Shown: positions 30,601 through 38,651 of the stretch, one piece after another
How positions within the stretch are numbered: the stretch's first letter is position 1
Layout: each line of letters starts with the position of its first letter
Assembly (NCBI GenBank): GCA_029260595.1
Contig: JAJDCY010000024.1
Location: forward strand, 248,001-312,000
Direction of reading: 5' to 3'
DNA length: 64,000 bases
Source of the DNA: Phycisphaeraceae bacterium
GTDB taxonomy: Bacteria; Planctomycetota; Phycisphaerae; Phycisphaerales; Phycisphaeraceae
The notes under the pieces: generated by a model
What the model saw: only the letters and a program-made list of their open reading frames with translations
Told to the model about the DNA's origin: nothing
The model's database searches: none
Position numbers and translations under genes: made by a program

Positions 30601-32191
30601 GGTCGCCAACCTGCCCACCGTCCAGGGCATCGACTTCACCAACAACGGCACGCTCGCCCTCCGCCTGGGCACCAACTTCACCGCCGACCAGGCCTTTAAC
30701 CAGAACGGCACGCTCATCGTTGATGACACCAGCGACGCCACCATCACCGGCGCCTTCACCGCCGACGGCGACTCGACTACCATCATCCACGGCACACTCG
30801 CCGCCGGGTCGATCAACCTCGCCGGCGGCCTCGTCGGCGGCACCGGCACGATCGTCGCCGCGTTGGTCGACAACACCGGCGGCCAGGTCGCCCCCGGCAG
30901 CTCCGCCGGCAAGCTCACCATCGACGGCGACTACACCGCCTCCGCCGACGCCCGCCACGACATCGAGCTAGGCGGCCTCATCCCCGAGACCGAACACGAC
31001 CAGCTCGACGTCACCGGCGCCGCCACCATCCACGGCGCCGTCCTGATCAAACCCATCGACGACTTCACCCCCGCCGTCGGCAACACCTTCGACATCGCCA
31101 CCGCCGACACCATCACCACCAACCTCGCCCTGATCCCGCTGACCGGCCCGATGTACGACGCCGCCGTCGTCAGCATCCCCGACAACCGCCAGGCCCTGCG
31201 CCTCACCGCCGCCCAGGGTGCCGAATACACCGGCATCCCCGGCCTCTGGGACGACGGGCTCAACTGGTCCACCGGCGAACTCCCCGACGCCGACGACCGC
31301 CTGCTCATCCGGATCGACACCACCGCCGCCACCGTCCAGGGCCCCGCCGCCGCCACCACCGTCGACACCCTGGTCATCGGCGACGCCGCCTCCGCCCACG
31401 CCACCACCCTCACCCTCGGCAACGGCGACATCACCGCCACCACCGCCGCCATCATCCGCGCCACAGGCCAACTCACCGGCACCGGCCACCTCATCGCCGA
31501 CACCTACAACGCCGGCACCCTCACCCCCGGCACGTCACCCGGCACCATCAACATCACCGGCGACTACACCCAGCTCGACACCGCCACCCTCGAGATCGAA
31601 CTCGCCGGCACCACCCCCGACACCGAACACGACGTCGTCGCCGTCACCGGCGCCGCCGCCCTCGCCGGCACGCTCGACCTCGAACTCATCAACAACTACG
31701 AAGACACCATCATCCCCTCCGACACGTTCGTCATCATGACCTACGCCACCAACAACGGCACCACCACCTTCGATACCCACGACTTCAACGCCCCGACCAT
31801 CCCCGGCCTCACCCTCACCCCCACCTACAACTCGAATAACCTCACCCTCACCGCCACCGCCCTCGACGGCGACGCCAACCTTGACGGCGTCGTCGACCTC
31901 GATGATTTGGTCACACTCGCCGCCAACTTCGACACCGTGGTCACCGAACGCGACTGGAGACTGGCCAACTTCGACCACGACACCGACGTCGACGCCGACG
32001 ACCTGAACCTCATGGCCGCCAACTTCGCCGGCAACCCAGACACCCTTGTCGCCATCGCAGATTCCCTCGGCGTCCAACTCACCCAACTCCCCGAGCCCGC
32101 CACCGCCACGACCTTCCTATTGCTATCGATGACACGCCAACTCCGTCGCCGATCCACCCGCGCCGCCGCGCACTGCCCAACAACAGCCTGA
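27611..32191 (+). CDS. Giant secreted autotransporter-repeat-like protein with dockerin and PEP-CTERM tail
   Basis: About 1526 residues from the ATG at 27611 (MPIQPNRALTTIALTATAWL), which starts a signal peptide ending at THAQ. The body is beta-helix-like, rich in Gly, Asn and Thr. Towards the end it shows autotransporter-associated strands (GGTGTIVAALVDNTGGQVAPG, then GTGHLIADTYNAGTLTPGTSPG). A dockerin-like pair of calcium loops follows at about residues 1418-1475 (DANLDGVVDLDDLV and DHDTDVDADDLN). The C-terminus has PEPATATTFLLL plus an Arg-rich end, a PEP-CTERM exosortase signal, though its hydrophobic stretch is short. The middle third (about 28.7-30.4 kb) has less extreme C-ending codon use than the ends. 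Likely a surface or matrix protein. Confidence 0.82.
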   Translation: MPIQPNRALTTIALTATAWLVSPPNPTHAQVTTITWNGGCSADPDNHWYHTCGSGTETNWDTNGIPQTHDNVFIPASAGSTTVRNTAGSTAIIPDNDGNLQFYSLGDVDINTVNSLAPLRVEAGDLGGFDVDGDLILNSTTEPSMIHHLEVDGGVLRLATSAGDINDNALTLPNGGLLTNGGQIDPIDFNPPGGKIINLGLFETFTEPAGGPRSRISIDEFENQGTVSMTGAGINVGFSSTFINKANKLWTVNVQELTGGGNLFLNPLIAPRFINEQDATLDVTTANGAEAAVISMVNDQGNIILHTNSVLLVGTGNAADPDRPERRSEFNGGTVQLAHYSKLVVGISDFFPAQLIWTGGATAITNAQEASEESIGEVVVVEFATLTMLRDDVAPINTFDRVRLRNHGTTNLVSDLFPDLAATALLLKNEAYVVNEVTGTINIENASISAPAGEETEFTTVDNQGGTINFKNNTVSAINVPLHISNGGVVNVLSGQVFIGDQSAERNPNAHLASGFFNIEEFARLELVTRNWFDGTSFDFSGLGTLVIGSESGNNDGSIEVSSGTVVLDMIEGLGPLPGGVTLYGSIAGSDQGAVHNDGIIDSRAGRIGNLTNTDLGEIFILEHSFRPADPTVITGTVINQGLITQGSTLMLDDGTIEIHPAGRYEIRGNVNVLNNGQPFANPRIRVAGGELKKNSDDGTSSIDVQVDLSDGGTVKVDPSSDPNAQNILELTSGGSGTGAGQFVAGENAFLSLDAGTFTFDGDFSASGNGVFTLGSPNGGSQAFLQVTGGTFTTSMTGPGQFIFGPANQLGGGDAAVVINGQGRFVNTGPVDWLSGTISDTGGGFHHAGQGESNLFLIREVFSTPRTLNGRFIIEQDSVVDHTGDTLDLVGGTIHNKGTYRLGGQITSTSADNILNEGLFKLAQAAATRSIDASFDNPGTVEVVGSSTLNLNGPIAQLSGTVLSGGRWLVGAAGAINLNDAPITHNSAFVEIFGNGLVANLPTVQGIDFTNNGTLALRLGTNFTADQAFNQNGTLIVDDTSDATITGAFTADGDSTTIIHGTLAAGSINLAGGLVGGTGTIVAALVDNTGGQVAPGSSAGKLTIDGDYTASADARHDIELGGLIPETEHDQLDVTGAATIHGAVLIKPIDDFTPAVGNTFDIATADTITTNLALIPLTGPMYDAAVVSIPDNRQALRLTAAQGAEYTGIPGLWDDGLNWSTGELPDADDRLLIRIDTTAATVQGPAAATTVDTLVIGDAASAHATTLTLGNGDITATTAAIIRATGQLTGTGHLIADTYNAGTLTPGTSPGTINITGDYTQLDTATLEIELAGTTPDTEHDVVAVTGAAALAGTLDLELINNYEDTIIPSDTFVIMTYATNNGTTTFDTHDFNAPTIPGLTLTPTYNSNNLTLTATALDGDANLDGVVDLDDLVTLAANFDTVVTERDWRLANFDHDTDVDADDLNLMAANFAGNPDTLVAIADSLGVQLTQLPEPATATTFLLLSMTRQLRRRSTRAAAHCPTTA

Positions 32192-32217
32192 CCCCACAAC
32201 CACCACCCACTCCCCTC

Positions 32218-32263
<46 letters not shown>

Positions 32264-32323
32264 ACCCCCAACCCACCGCGCCCCACCACCCCCACCCCCA
32301 ACCAAAACCCCTAAAATCCCCCC

Positions 32324-33265
32324 ATGCACACCACCCCAACCAAACACCTCCCGCTCCTGCTCTTCACTCTCCTCCTCACCACCACCACCCACGCCCAAAC
32401 CCAAAACAAATCCCACGACCTCCGCCCCCACTACACCCCAGGCCAAACCACACGCTACGAAATCTGGTCCGCCCGCCACCGCACCATCACCATGGATTTC
32501 CAAGGCCAAACCCGCTCCGTCGACACCGCCATGCAACTCGAAGGCCAACTCTCCTGGCACGTCCGCCGCGTCCGCTCCGACGGCTCCGCCGACTGCCACC
32601 TCACCTACCACTGGCTAAAAGCAACCCTCACCGACCCCGACGGCAACACCCAGACCGCCGACACCCGCCAATCAAAATCCGACGCACCCTCCGCCCACCA
32701 ACTCTTCAACGCCATCGTCAACCACCCCATCGAAGTCCACGCCGCACCCGACGGCACCATCCTCGCCGTCGACTCCACCGAGCCCATCCGCCGCAAAGCA
32801 CCCGACGACCTGGACCCACCCGACGACACCGACTTCCTCGAATCCGCCACCGACCTGGCCACCCTCACCGCCGCACCCGCCGCCGCCAAACCCCGCCACC
32901 GCTGGTCCGCCGACTTCGCCTGGAACCACGACATGGGCACCATGCACCACGACACCCGCTACACACTCGAATCCGTCGACAACATCGAGGGCATCCCCAT
33001 CGCCACCGTCACCGCCGAAACCAAACTCGACCTCGAAGTCGACAAATCCGACATGCCCCCCGACATGCCACCCCTGCGCGTCAAAATGTCCAACGCTTCG
33101 ATCACCTCACAGTTCCTCTTCGACCTCCAGCGCCACGAGCCCCTCGCCCGCCACACCATCGAACAACACACCATCCAAGCCACCATGAAACTCGACAACC
33201 ACTCCCTCACCCGCACCATCGAAGAATCCATCGAATCCCAATCCCTACGCATCGCCGAAAACTAA
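32324..33265 (+). CDS. Secreted hypothetical protein
   Basis: About 313 residues. Signal peptide HLPLLLFTLLLTTTTHAQ. The mature part alternates beta-strand text (TTRYEIWSARHRTITMDFQG, LSWHVRRVRSDGSADCHLTYHWL) and resembles the planctomycete family with YxxG-type beta-rich barrels that includes DUF6263-like proteins; this resemblance is only by feel. EVHAAPDGTILAVDSTEPI and LYDLQRHEPLARHTIEQ-like text recur in such proteins. The start ATG at 32324 follows the repeat at 32219. It is co-directional with the small membrane protein gene ten bases downstream. Function unknown. Confidence 0.65.
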   Translation: MHTTPTKHLPLLLFTLLLTTTTHAQTQNKSHDLRPHYTPGQTTRYEIWSARHRTITMDFQGQTRSVDTAMQLEGQLSWHVRRVRSDGSADCHLTYHWLKATLTDPDGNTQTADTRQSKSDAPSAHQLFNAIVNHPIEVHAAPDGTILAVDSTEPIRRKAPDDLDPPDDTDFLESATDLATLTAAPAAAKPRHRWSADFAWNHDMGTMHHDTRYTLESVDNIEGIPIATVTAETKLDLEVDKSDMPPDMPPLRVKMSNASITSQFLFDLQRHEPLARHTIEQHTIQATMKLDNHSLTRTIEESIESQSLRIAEN

Positions 33266-33275
33266 CCCCACCCCC

Positions 33276-33575
33276 ATGCCACACCAACACCCCAACCCGC
33301 CAACACTCGCCCGCATCTCCCTCATCTTCTTCGCCATCACCATGGCCGCCGTCTTCGCCGCCCTGATCCTCCACGAAACAGGCTTGCTAACCACCTGGAA
33401 CATCCGCCCCCGCGCATTCCTCTCCGTATTCGTCCTCGCCCTCAACCCACTTGGCCTCCTCCTCGCCGTGACCGCAATCATCAAACGCGAACAACCCACC
33501 AAGTTCCCCCGAGCCGCCTGCATCGGCAACGCCTGCATCCTCCTGTTCTACTTCTGGCCCGACTTCTGGACCTGA
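33276..33575 (+). CDS. Small two-helix membrane protein
   Basis: 99 residues with three hydrophobic stretches (LIFFAITMAAVFAALIL, AFLSVFVLALNPLGLLLAVTAI and a C-terminal ACILLFYFWPDF). It starts 10 bases after the preceding stop, so it is probably co-transcribed. No family recognised. Confidence 0.6.
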   Translation: MPHQHPNPPTLARISLIFFAITMAAVFAALILHETGLLTTWNIRPRAFLSVFVLALNPLGLLLAVTAIIKREQPTKFPRAACIGNACILLFYFWPDFWT

Positions 33576-33821
33576 CACCCACCACCGCGCCCCGCCCCGG
33601 GTGGCACTGACAAGTCCGCTTGTCAGTGTCCCGCTCCCGTACCCCACCGGCGGGTGCCTGTGGCTAAGCGAAGCGTGCCACAGCCAAGTGCTGCTTTGCC
33701 CTCCCTCACCCCCTCCGCGTGCCACTGCTTGCTTGCCAAGCAGTGCTTGCGTTACCACCCACCACCCGGGTGCCACTGACAAGTCCACTTGTCACTGTCC
33801 CGTTCCCCGCTCCCCACCCCC
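33576..33821 (+). repeat. Palindromic repeat cluster
   Basis: Contains CTGACAAG-type (33599-33631), a GTGCCTGTGGCTAAGCG hairpin closed by GCCACAG (33653-33690), CTGCTTG-type (33719-33755), and CTGACAAG-type (33769-33800). All are in + orientation, between convergent genes. Confidence 0.83.
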
Positions 33822-33851
33822 AAAAAAACACCCCCGCCAACGCAGGGGTGT
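33822..33851 (-). terminator. Intrinsic terminator of the PEP-CTERM gene
   Basis: On the - strand ACACCCC pairs with GGGGTGT around a 10-base loop and is followed by a run of seven T. It lies 25 bases after the stop of the PEP-CTERM gene at 33876. Confidence 0.8.
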
Positions 33852-33875
33852 CCCGGACTCCAATCTCAATAAACA

Positions 33876-34541
33876 CTACCGCCCGCGCCGCCGCCGCGTC
33901 GCCGCCCCCAGCGCTCCGAGCCCCATCACCCCCAGCCCGCCCGTCACCGGTTCCGGCACGCCCGCGTCGCTGACCACGACCATCTTGTCCAGCACGACGT
34001 TGTCCAAACGAGCCAACGCGGATCCCGAGGGCGTATCTACAGCGGGCAGTGTGAACCGAAGCTCATCGATGTTCGCACCCAGCAGCGCGCCCCCCGCGAC
34101 GACCGTGCTGTACGGGCCCACCCCGCCCGGCGATTGCACCGGCGAGAACACCTCCGTCCCGACCGAAGCGCCCAGCAAGAACCCTTCGATCGTGATGTCG
34201 TTGTTGCCCGCTATTACCAGATCGTCAAACTCGGCCAGGTCCATCCCGAGGAAGTTGAAAAGCTCTCCCCCCGTGGTGCTCACGACCCGCAGCACGCCCC
34301 CCCCGTCAACGTCCGCGTTCCCATCCATCACCTGCCCCGGATTGCCCTGCGGCGCCGAGCTCACGAACAGCCCGCCCGAGCCGGCCAGCAACGAATAACT
34401 GAACCCGTCCTCCACCGCCGGCCCGACGAAATTACCTAATGCGGCCCCCTCAAACTCAATCGTCACCGGTGTCGCCCACGCCGCCCCCGCCCCGGCCGAC
34501 ACCACCACCGCGCACAACCATCCAACAAGCTTCGCACCCAT
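33876..34541 (-). CDS. PEP-CTERM sorting-domain protein
   Basis: About 221 residues. The signal peptide (LVGWLCAVVVSAGAGAAWA) starts at the ATG at 34541. The mature domain begins TPVTIEFEGAALGNFVGPAVEDGFSYSLL, a beta-sandwich pattern seen in many NF038125-like PEP-CTERM proteins. The C-terminus VPEPVTGGLGVMGLGALGA with RRRRGR is a full PEP-CTERM exosortase signal. It has its own promoter (34672-34699) and terminator (33822-33851), so it is monocistronic. An exosortase gene is not in the window. Confidence 0.85.
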   Translation of the reverse strand: MGAKLVGWLCAVVVSAGAGAAWATPVTIEFEGAALGNFVGPAVEDGFSYSLLAGSGGLFVSSAPQGNPGQVMDGNADVDGGGVLRVVSTTGGELFNFLGMDLAEFDDLVIAGNNDITIEGFLLGASVGTEVFSPVQSPGGVGPYSTVVAGGALLGANIDELRFTLPAVDTPSGSALARLDNVVLDKMVVVSDAGVPEPVTGGLGVMGLGALGAATRRRRGR

Positions 34542-34671
34542 AAGAAATGACTCCGATCCATAAAAAGATTTGCGCCCACCCGCCACGACCACCGCAGCCG
34601 ATGAACCCGGGTTAACCCAACAAAGACACCAGAAAGATGCCCACCGCGAACGCGGTCAAATCGATAGACCC

Positions 34672-34699
34672 ATTATACTCAAATCACCCCCCGCGCCAA
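34672..34699 (-). promoter_or_regulatory. Predicted promoter of the PEP-CTERM gene
   Basis: On the - strand a TTGGCG -35 (34694-34699) and a perfect TATAAT -10 (34672-34677) are separated by 16 bases. The transcript would start near 34665 and have a leader of about 125 bases. Confidence 0.6.
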
Positions 34700-34729
34700 C
34701 CCCTCCCCGCCAAAAAAACCCCTCACCCC

Positions 34730-35005
34730 CGCCGTGTGCCACTGCTGGCTTGCCCAGCAGTGCTATGGCCTCACCGACAACCCCGAACCCCCGCGTGCCC
34801 CCAACAACTCCCCCGTAGGGCAGGATTCATCCTGCCTTCAACACAGTCCCCAATCCCCCTCCCCGTGCCACCGCCGCCTCACCCGCCGGGTGCCTGTGGC
34901 TAAGCGAAGCGCGCCACCGCCAAGCGGTGCTTTCCCAACTCCCTCACCCCCGCCGGGTGCCTGTGGCTAAGCGCAGCGTGCCACAGCCAAGCGGTGCACT
35001 GCCAA
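34730..35005 (+). repeat. Palindromic repeat cluster
   Basis: Contains CTGCTGG-type (34735-34766), a GTAGGGCAGG-leader hairpin (34815-34837), and two GTGCCTGTGGCTAAGCG hairpins in tandem (34888-34930 with changes, 34957-34999). All are in + orientation. Confidence 0.8.
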
Positions 35006-35010
35006 CCCCC

Positions 35011-35916
35011 TCACCCCCGCGGGTGACACCGCCGCACCACCTCGCGCAGCCGTGTCGCATCCACGTGCGTATAAATCTGCGTCGTCGAGATATTCGAATG
35101 CCCCAATAACTCCTGCACCACCCTTAAGTCCGCGCCACCGGCCAACAGATGCGTCGCGAACGAGTGGCGCAGCGTGTGCGGATGCACACCCGCCAGCCCC
35201 GCACGGTGCGCATACTTCTTCACCAACTGCCAGATCACCACCCGCGTGATCGCACGACCACTCCGCGACAACAACAAACGATCCGTCACCTTCCCCTCCC
35301 GGACCAGCTTCGGCCGCAACCCCTCCACATACCCCCGCACCGCCGCCAACGCAGGCCGACCAATCGAAACAATCCGCTCCTTGCCCCCCTTACCCATCAC
35401 CCGCGCCACACCCAGATCCTCAAACAACTTGCCCATCTCCAGCTCCGCCAACTCGCTGGCCCGAAACCCGCCCGCATACAACAACTCCAATATCGCCACG
35501 TCGCGCAGGTACAACCGATCCTCCACCCGCGGAGCCGCCAGCAGCGCCTCAATATCTTTCTGACCCAGCACCCCCGGCAGCGTCTTCCACTGCGTCGGCA
35601 GCGACAACAACTCCGCGAAGTTCTCCCCCGTCACACCCGTCGAATGCAAGAACCGCCCGAACACCCGGATCGTCGCCACGTGTCGCGCGATCGAACTACT
35701 CGCCAGCCCCTTCTCATCCAGCGCCCGCACATGCCCGACAATCACCCCCAGGACCACCCCACCCCAATCCCCGATCCCCCGCTGCACAAGGTAACCCACC
35801 AGGTCCCGCAGATCCCCCGCATACGCCGCCATCGTCGCCTGCGCGAACCCACACTCCACCCGGCAATAACTCAAAAACCCCTCAACACCCGCATCAAGTT
35901 GCCGCGTCACACTCAT
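35011..35916 (-). CDS. xerD: Tyrosine recombinase XerD-type
   Basis: About 301 residues, the usual Xer length. Core-binding N-terminus ([24 protein letters not shown]) and catalytic domain with all residues visible: Arg in [12 protein letters not shown], Lys in [26 protein letters not shown], and Tyr in TTQIYTHV. It resolves chromosome dimers at dif together with a partner, or serves another site-specific role. The start is the ATG at 35916; an upstream frame runs only through repeats. No dif-like site was identified near it. XerC versus XerD assignment is not certain. Confidence 0.88.
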   Translation of the reverse strand: MSVTRQLDAGVEGFLSYCRVECGFAQATMAAYAGDLRDLVGYLVQRGIGDWGGVVLGVIVGHVRALDEKGLASSSIARHVATIRVFGRFLHSTGVTGENFAELLSLPTQWKTLPGVLGQKDIEALLAAPRVEDRLYLRDVAILELLYAGGFRASELAELEMGKLFEDLGVARVMGKGGKERIVSIGRPALAAVRGYVEGLRPKLVREGKVTDRLLLSRSGRAITRVVIWQLVKKYAHRAGLAGVHPHTLRHSFATHLLAGGADLRVVQELLGHSNISTTQIYTHVDATRLREVVRRCHPRG

Positions 35917-36015
35917 CACACACCAGTCTACAAACGCACCCCGTAGGGTGGGCACGGCCCACCTCCCCTCGGGTGCCACTGCTTGCTTGCCAAGCAGTGC
36001 CTTGCGTCACCAACC
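35917..36015 (+). repeat. Palindromic repeats between divergent genes
   Basis: A GTAGGGTGGGC-leader hairpin (35942-35963) and a CTGCTTG-type palindrome with TTGCGTCACC tail (35970-36010), both in + orientation. Confidence 0.85.
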
Positions 36016-36101
36016 ACCACCATCCCCCCGCGGACCACCGACAACCCCGCCTCTCACTGTCCGACCACCCACCCCGTCCCGTATCATCCCAACCAAACCC
36101 C

Positions 36102-37370
36102 ATGCCCCCAAAACCCCCAAAAACCAAATCCCCCAAGCGCCCCAAACGCATCGCCTTCATCCTCACCGCAACGGTAGGGGGGTTGCTCATCGCCCTCACC
36201 CTCGCCGAGCTCGCCCTACGCGCACAACGCCGTGCCATCGACTCCGCCGAACACCTCGACCCCGGCCTCGTCGAGTACGACCCCCAGCTCGGCTGGCGAC
36301 TCACCCCCAACTGGCAAGGCCGACACACCCACTACGACTACACCGCCCACTACTCCACCAACCCCCACGCCTACCGCGGCCAACCACCCAACCCCGACAC
36401 CCCGCCCAACTCCCGCCCGCGCCTCATCCTCCTCGGCGACAGCTTCACCTTCGCACTCGGCGCCAACGACGACCAAACCTTCGCACACCACCTCGCCACA
36501 CGTTTCGGCCCCGACAACTACAACGCCAACCCACCCGCCGACATCCTCAACTTCGCCGTCCCCGGCTACAGCACCGACCAGCAACTACTCCAACTAAAAT
36601 CGCACGCCGTCTACTCACAACCCACCCACGTCGCCATCGTCGTCTACCTCGGCAACGACATCGTCGACAACCCACTCCCATTCCCCCTACAAGCCGACCG
36701 CGCCAAGCCCTACTACGAACTCACCGACGCCGGCCTCGTCCTGCGAAACATCCCCGTCCCCCCAATCAAAAAACCCCCCGCACTACGCTCCCAAACCCTC
36801 ACTTCGATAGTCCTCGGGTCCGGACAAAACGGGTCTGGACAAAACGGCACCGGCCCAAACGGGTCCGGCCCAAACGGCACCGACCCCACCGACATCATCC
36901 CGCGCCCCTCAACCCCCAGCCGTTCATTCGCCGGCCTCGAAATTGTCCGCCGCCTCACCCCGCCCACCCCCGCACCCCCCGACCTCGCCCAAACCCTCGA
37001 ACGCCGCATGCACCGCCCGCTCAACCTCTTCCACGCCATCATCCACACCGCCCAATCCTGGTGCGAACAGCGCAACATCACCCTCACACTCATCCTCCTC
37101 CCAGGCCGCTCCTACCTCGACGCCCCCGACTCCATCTCCGCACAATTCCAGGAACACCAACGCCAAAAAATCACCACCCAATACGCCACCACCAACCCAC
37201 CCGTCATCGACCTCGCCGCCGCACTCCGCACCCAACACCGCGCGCAAAAAACCCCCACCACCAAAACCCCTTGGTACTACCCCCACGACGGCCACCTCAC
37301 CCCCCAAGGCCACACCCTCATCGCAGACTTATTAGAGCCCCGACTCCACGAAATGCTCCAACCCCACTAA
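36102..37370 (+). CDS. Membrane-anchored SGNH/GDSL hydrolase-like protein
   Basis: About 422 residues from the ATG at 36102. One N-terminal membrane helix (IAFILTATVGGLLIALTLAELAL) whose codons include the CGGTAGGGGGGT motif. SGNH features follow: catalytic GDSFTFALG, the Gly block NFAVPGYSTDQ, the Asn block YLGNDIVDN, and C-terminal HDGHLTPQGH with the Asp/His dyad. It is therefore likely an extracytoplasmic esterase or an acyltransferase of the AlgX/SGNH kind acting on a polysaccharide. An internal low-complexity insert (GSGQNGSGQNG, about residue 245-270) comes from a short tandem repeat at 36826-36895. The stop region is duplicated downstream. Confidence 0.78.
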   Translation: MPPKPPKTKSPKRPKRIAFILTATVGGLLIALTLAELALRAQRRAIDSAEHLDPGLVEYDPQLGWRLTPNWQGRHTHYDYTAHYSTNPHAYRGQPPNPDTPPNSRPRLILLGDSFTFALGANDDQTFAHHLATRFGPDNYNANPPADILNFAVPGYSTDQQLLQLKSHAVYSQPTHVAIVVYLGNDIVDNPLPFPLQADRAKPYYELTDAGLVLRNIPVPPIKKPPALRSQTLTSIVLGSGQNGSGQNGTGPNGSGPNGTDPTDIIPRPSTPSRSFAGLEIVRRLTPPTPAPPDLAQTLERRMHRPLNLFHAIIHTAQSWCEQRNITLTLILLPGRSYLDAPDSISAQFQEHQRQKITTQYATTNPPVIDLAAALRTQHRAQKTPTTKTPWYYPHDGHLTPQGHTLIADLLEPRLHEMLQPH

Positions 37371-37610
37371 CCTCGGGTGCCACCACACGCCCCCCGTAGG
37401 GTGGGATAAGCGCCAGCGCATCCCACCACCGGCGTCACACAAGACAACCGTGGGACGATACGTCAGGACAATCCCAAATGGTGGGTTTCGCTTCACTCAA
37501 CCCACCCTACTTGCTCCACGAAATGCTCCAACCCCACTAACGTCCAGTGCCACCGACCCCCCCCCCCCGTAGGGTGGGATAAGCGCCATCGCATCCCACC
37601 ACCGCCGGGT
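37344..37610 (+). repeat. Imperfect tandem duplication of a gene end plus hairpin repeats
   Basis: Bases 37344-37371 (the last codons of the SGNH gene) recur exactly at 37514-37541, offset 170. Each copy is followed by a GTGCCACC remnant and a GTAGGGTGGGATAAGCG hairpin (37396-37428, 37569-37601). Between the copies lies a GTAGGGTGGGTTGAG hairpin in reverse orientation (37478-37510), the only clearly reversed repeat in the window. A decayed CTGCTTG palindrome follows (37606-37637). Confidence 0.85.
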
Positions 37611-37660
37611 GCCACCGCTTGCCCGCAAGCAGTGTTCTTCGTGCCCGCGTTGATTCGTTA

Positions 37661-37711
37661 CCCCAACCCCTCCTCCGCCAACCTCCGCTCCGCGTCGATC
37701 GCCGCTGATAC
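37661..37711 (-). pseudogene. Partial copy of the thioredoxin reductase 3' end
   Basis: On the - strand this reads AAIDAERRLAEEGLG followed by TAA, which matches the C-terminus of the TrxB encoded at 38652 (AAIDAERWLAEEGL). The two copies align at a constant offset of 990 bases and flank the FkbM gene as direct repeats. It is too short to be functional. Confidence 0.85.
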
Positions 37712-37728
37712 CCGCACGACACCTCAGT

Positions 37729-38586
37729 TCAGCGGTGCCTGGCCAGGAGGTAAAACCTGGATTGGAAGGTGGCGGGGGATGCGTCGTGGATTGCAACAGC
37801 TCTGTCGCGCGTCTGATTATCGATCACATAGAGTTCGTACTTGGCTTCGGGGAAGTACGAGATGATCCCATCAGCCGAACCACCGAACTTCTCAAGGCCC
37901 ACTCCGATATGTACCTCTACGAAGACGTCAGGGCCGTGACTCAACGTCTCCTTGGCGCCTTCAAGCGCTTTGTGTTCAAAACCCTCGATGTCGATGAATA
38001 TCACGTCAGGGTAACCATACCGCTTTGACAGCCCGTCGATCGTGATTGCGTCTACCTTAACCTGCCCCCATTCATTGGAACCATTGACAATCTGGCCGTT
38101 GAGTTGCTCGCTTATCAGGACTGTGCCGGGCTTATCGGCAACGGCTGCATGCAGCACCGTTAGGCCATCAGCGTCGTTGAGCTTACTGTTAATCTTGGCA
38201 ACCCTATGGTTATGCGCACTTGCTTCGACCGCGACTACGTGACCGCCCGGCCGCACCTCGGCTAGGATCATCAGAGCGACGATCGCCTGATGGGCACCTA
38301 GATCGAAAACAACCGCTCCAGGCTTGAGTTTCCCAAGCTTAAGACACTCGATCTCTGCGAGGCTGTCCCAGTCGTGGTCATACCACCGTTCGGCCATCGG
38401 GTCGGCAAGGTGAACCTTCAAAGGCCGTCCACCATAGTGGTGTTCCACCGTGTGCCCACGGTAGTTTCGGATCAGCGACCGAACACGAAGAACCCGCAGT
38501 CTTGCCCACAGCGACTGGGGGAGGGCATGGCGAGCTATGTTCTTGATGAGTGAATATAGTGGTATCGCAACACCTCGGTAGCCCAT
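37729..38586 (-). CDS. FkbM family methyltransferase
   Basis: About 285 residues. SAM-binding motif I AVVFDLGAHQAIVALMIL, followed by VVAVEASAHNHRVAKIN, and the FkbM signature DAITIDGLSKRYGYPDVIFIDIEGFEHKALEGA. Such enzymes O-methylate sugars or lipids; many lie in surface-glycan loci. The ATG at 38586 is preferred to the TTG at 38595. Codon use is clearly different from the neighbours: lower GC, mixed third positions and no C-extreme bias. With the flanking duplication of the trxB 3' end this points to recent acquisition. Confidence 0.87.
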   Translation of the reverse strand: MGYRGVAIPLYSLIKNIARHALPQSLWARLRVLRVRSLIRNYRGHTVEHHYGGRPLKVHLADPMAERWYDHDWDSLAEIECLKLGKLKPGAVVFDLGAHQAIVALMILAEVRPGGHVVAVEASAHNHRVAKINSKLNDADGLTVLHAAVADKPGTVLISEQLNGQIVNGSNEWGQVKVDAITIDGLSKRYGYPDVIFIDIEGFEHKALEGAKETLSHGPDVFVEVHIGVGLEKFGGSADGIISYFPEAKYELYVIDNQTRDRAVAIHDASPATFQSRFYLLARHR

Positions 38587-38651
38587 CCAACACAAAGCCT
38601 AACGGCATATAGTGGTTGATAGTCGTCCGGTACAAACAACCCAACCCGCCT

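Noticed and set aside
37729..38586. Insertion sequence at the trxB end
   Set aside because: No transposase or terminal inverted repeats; the single gene is an FkbM methyltransferase.
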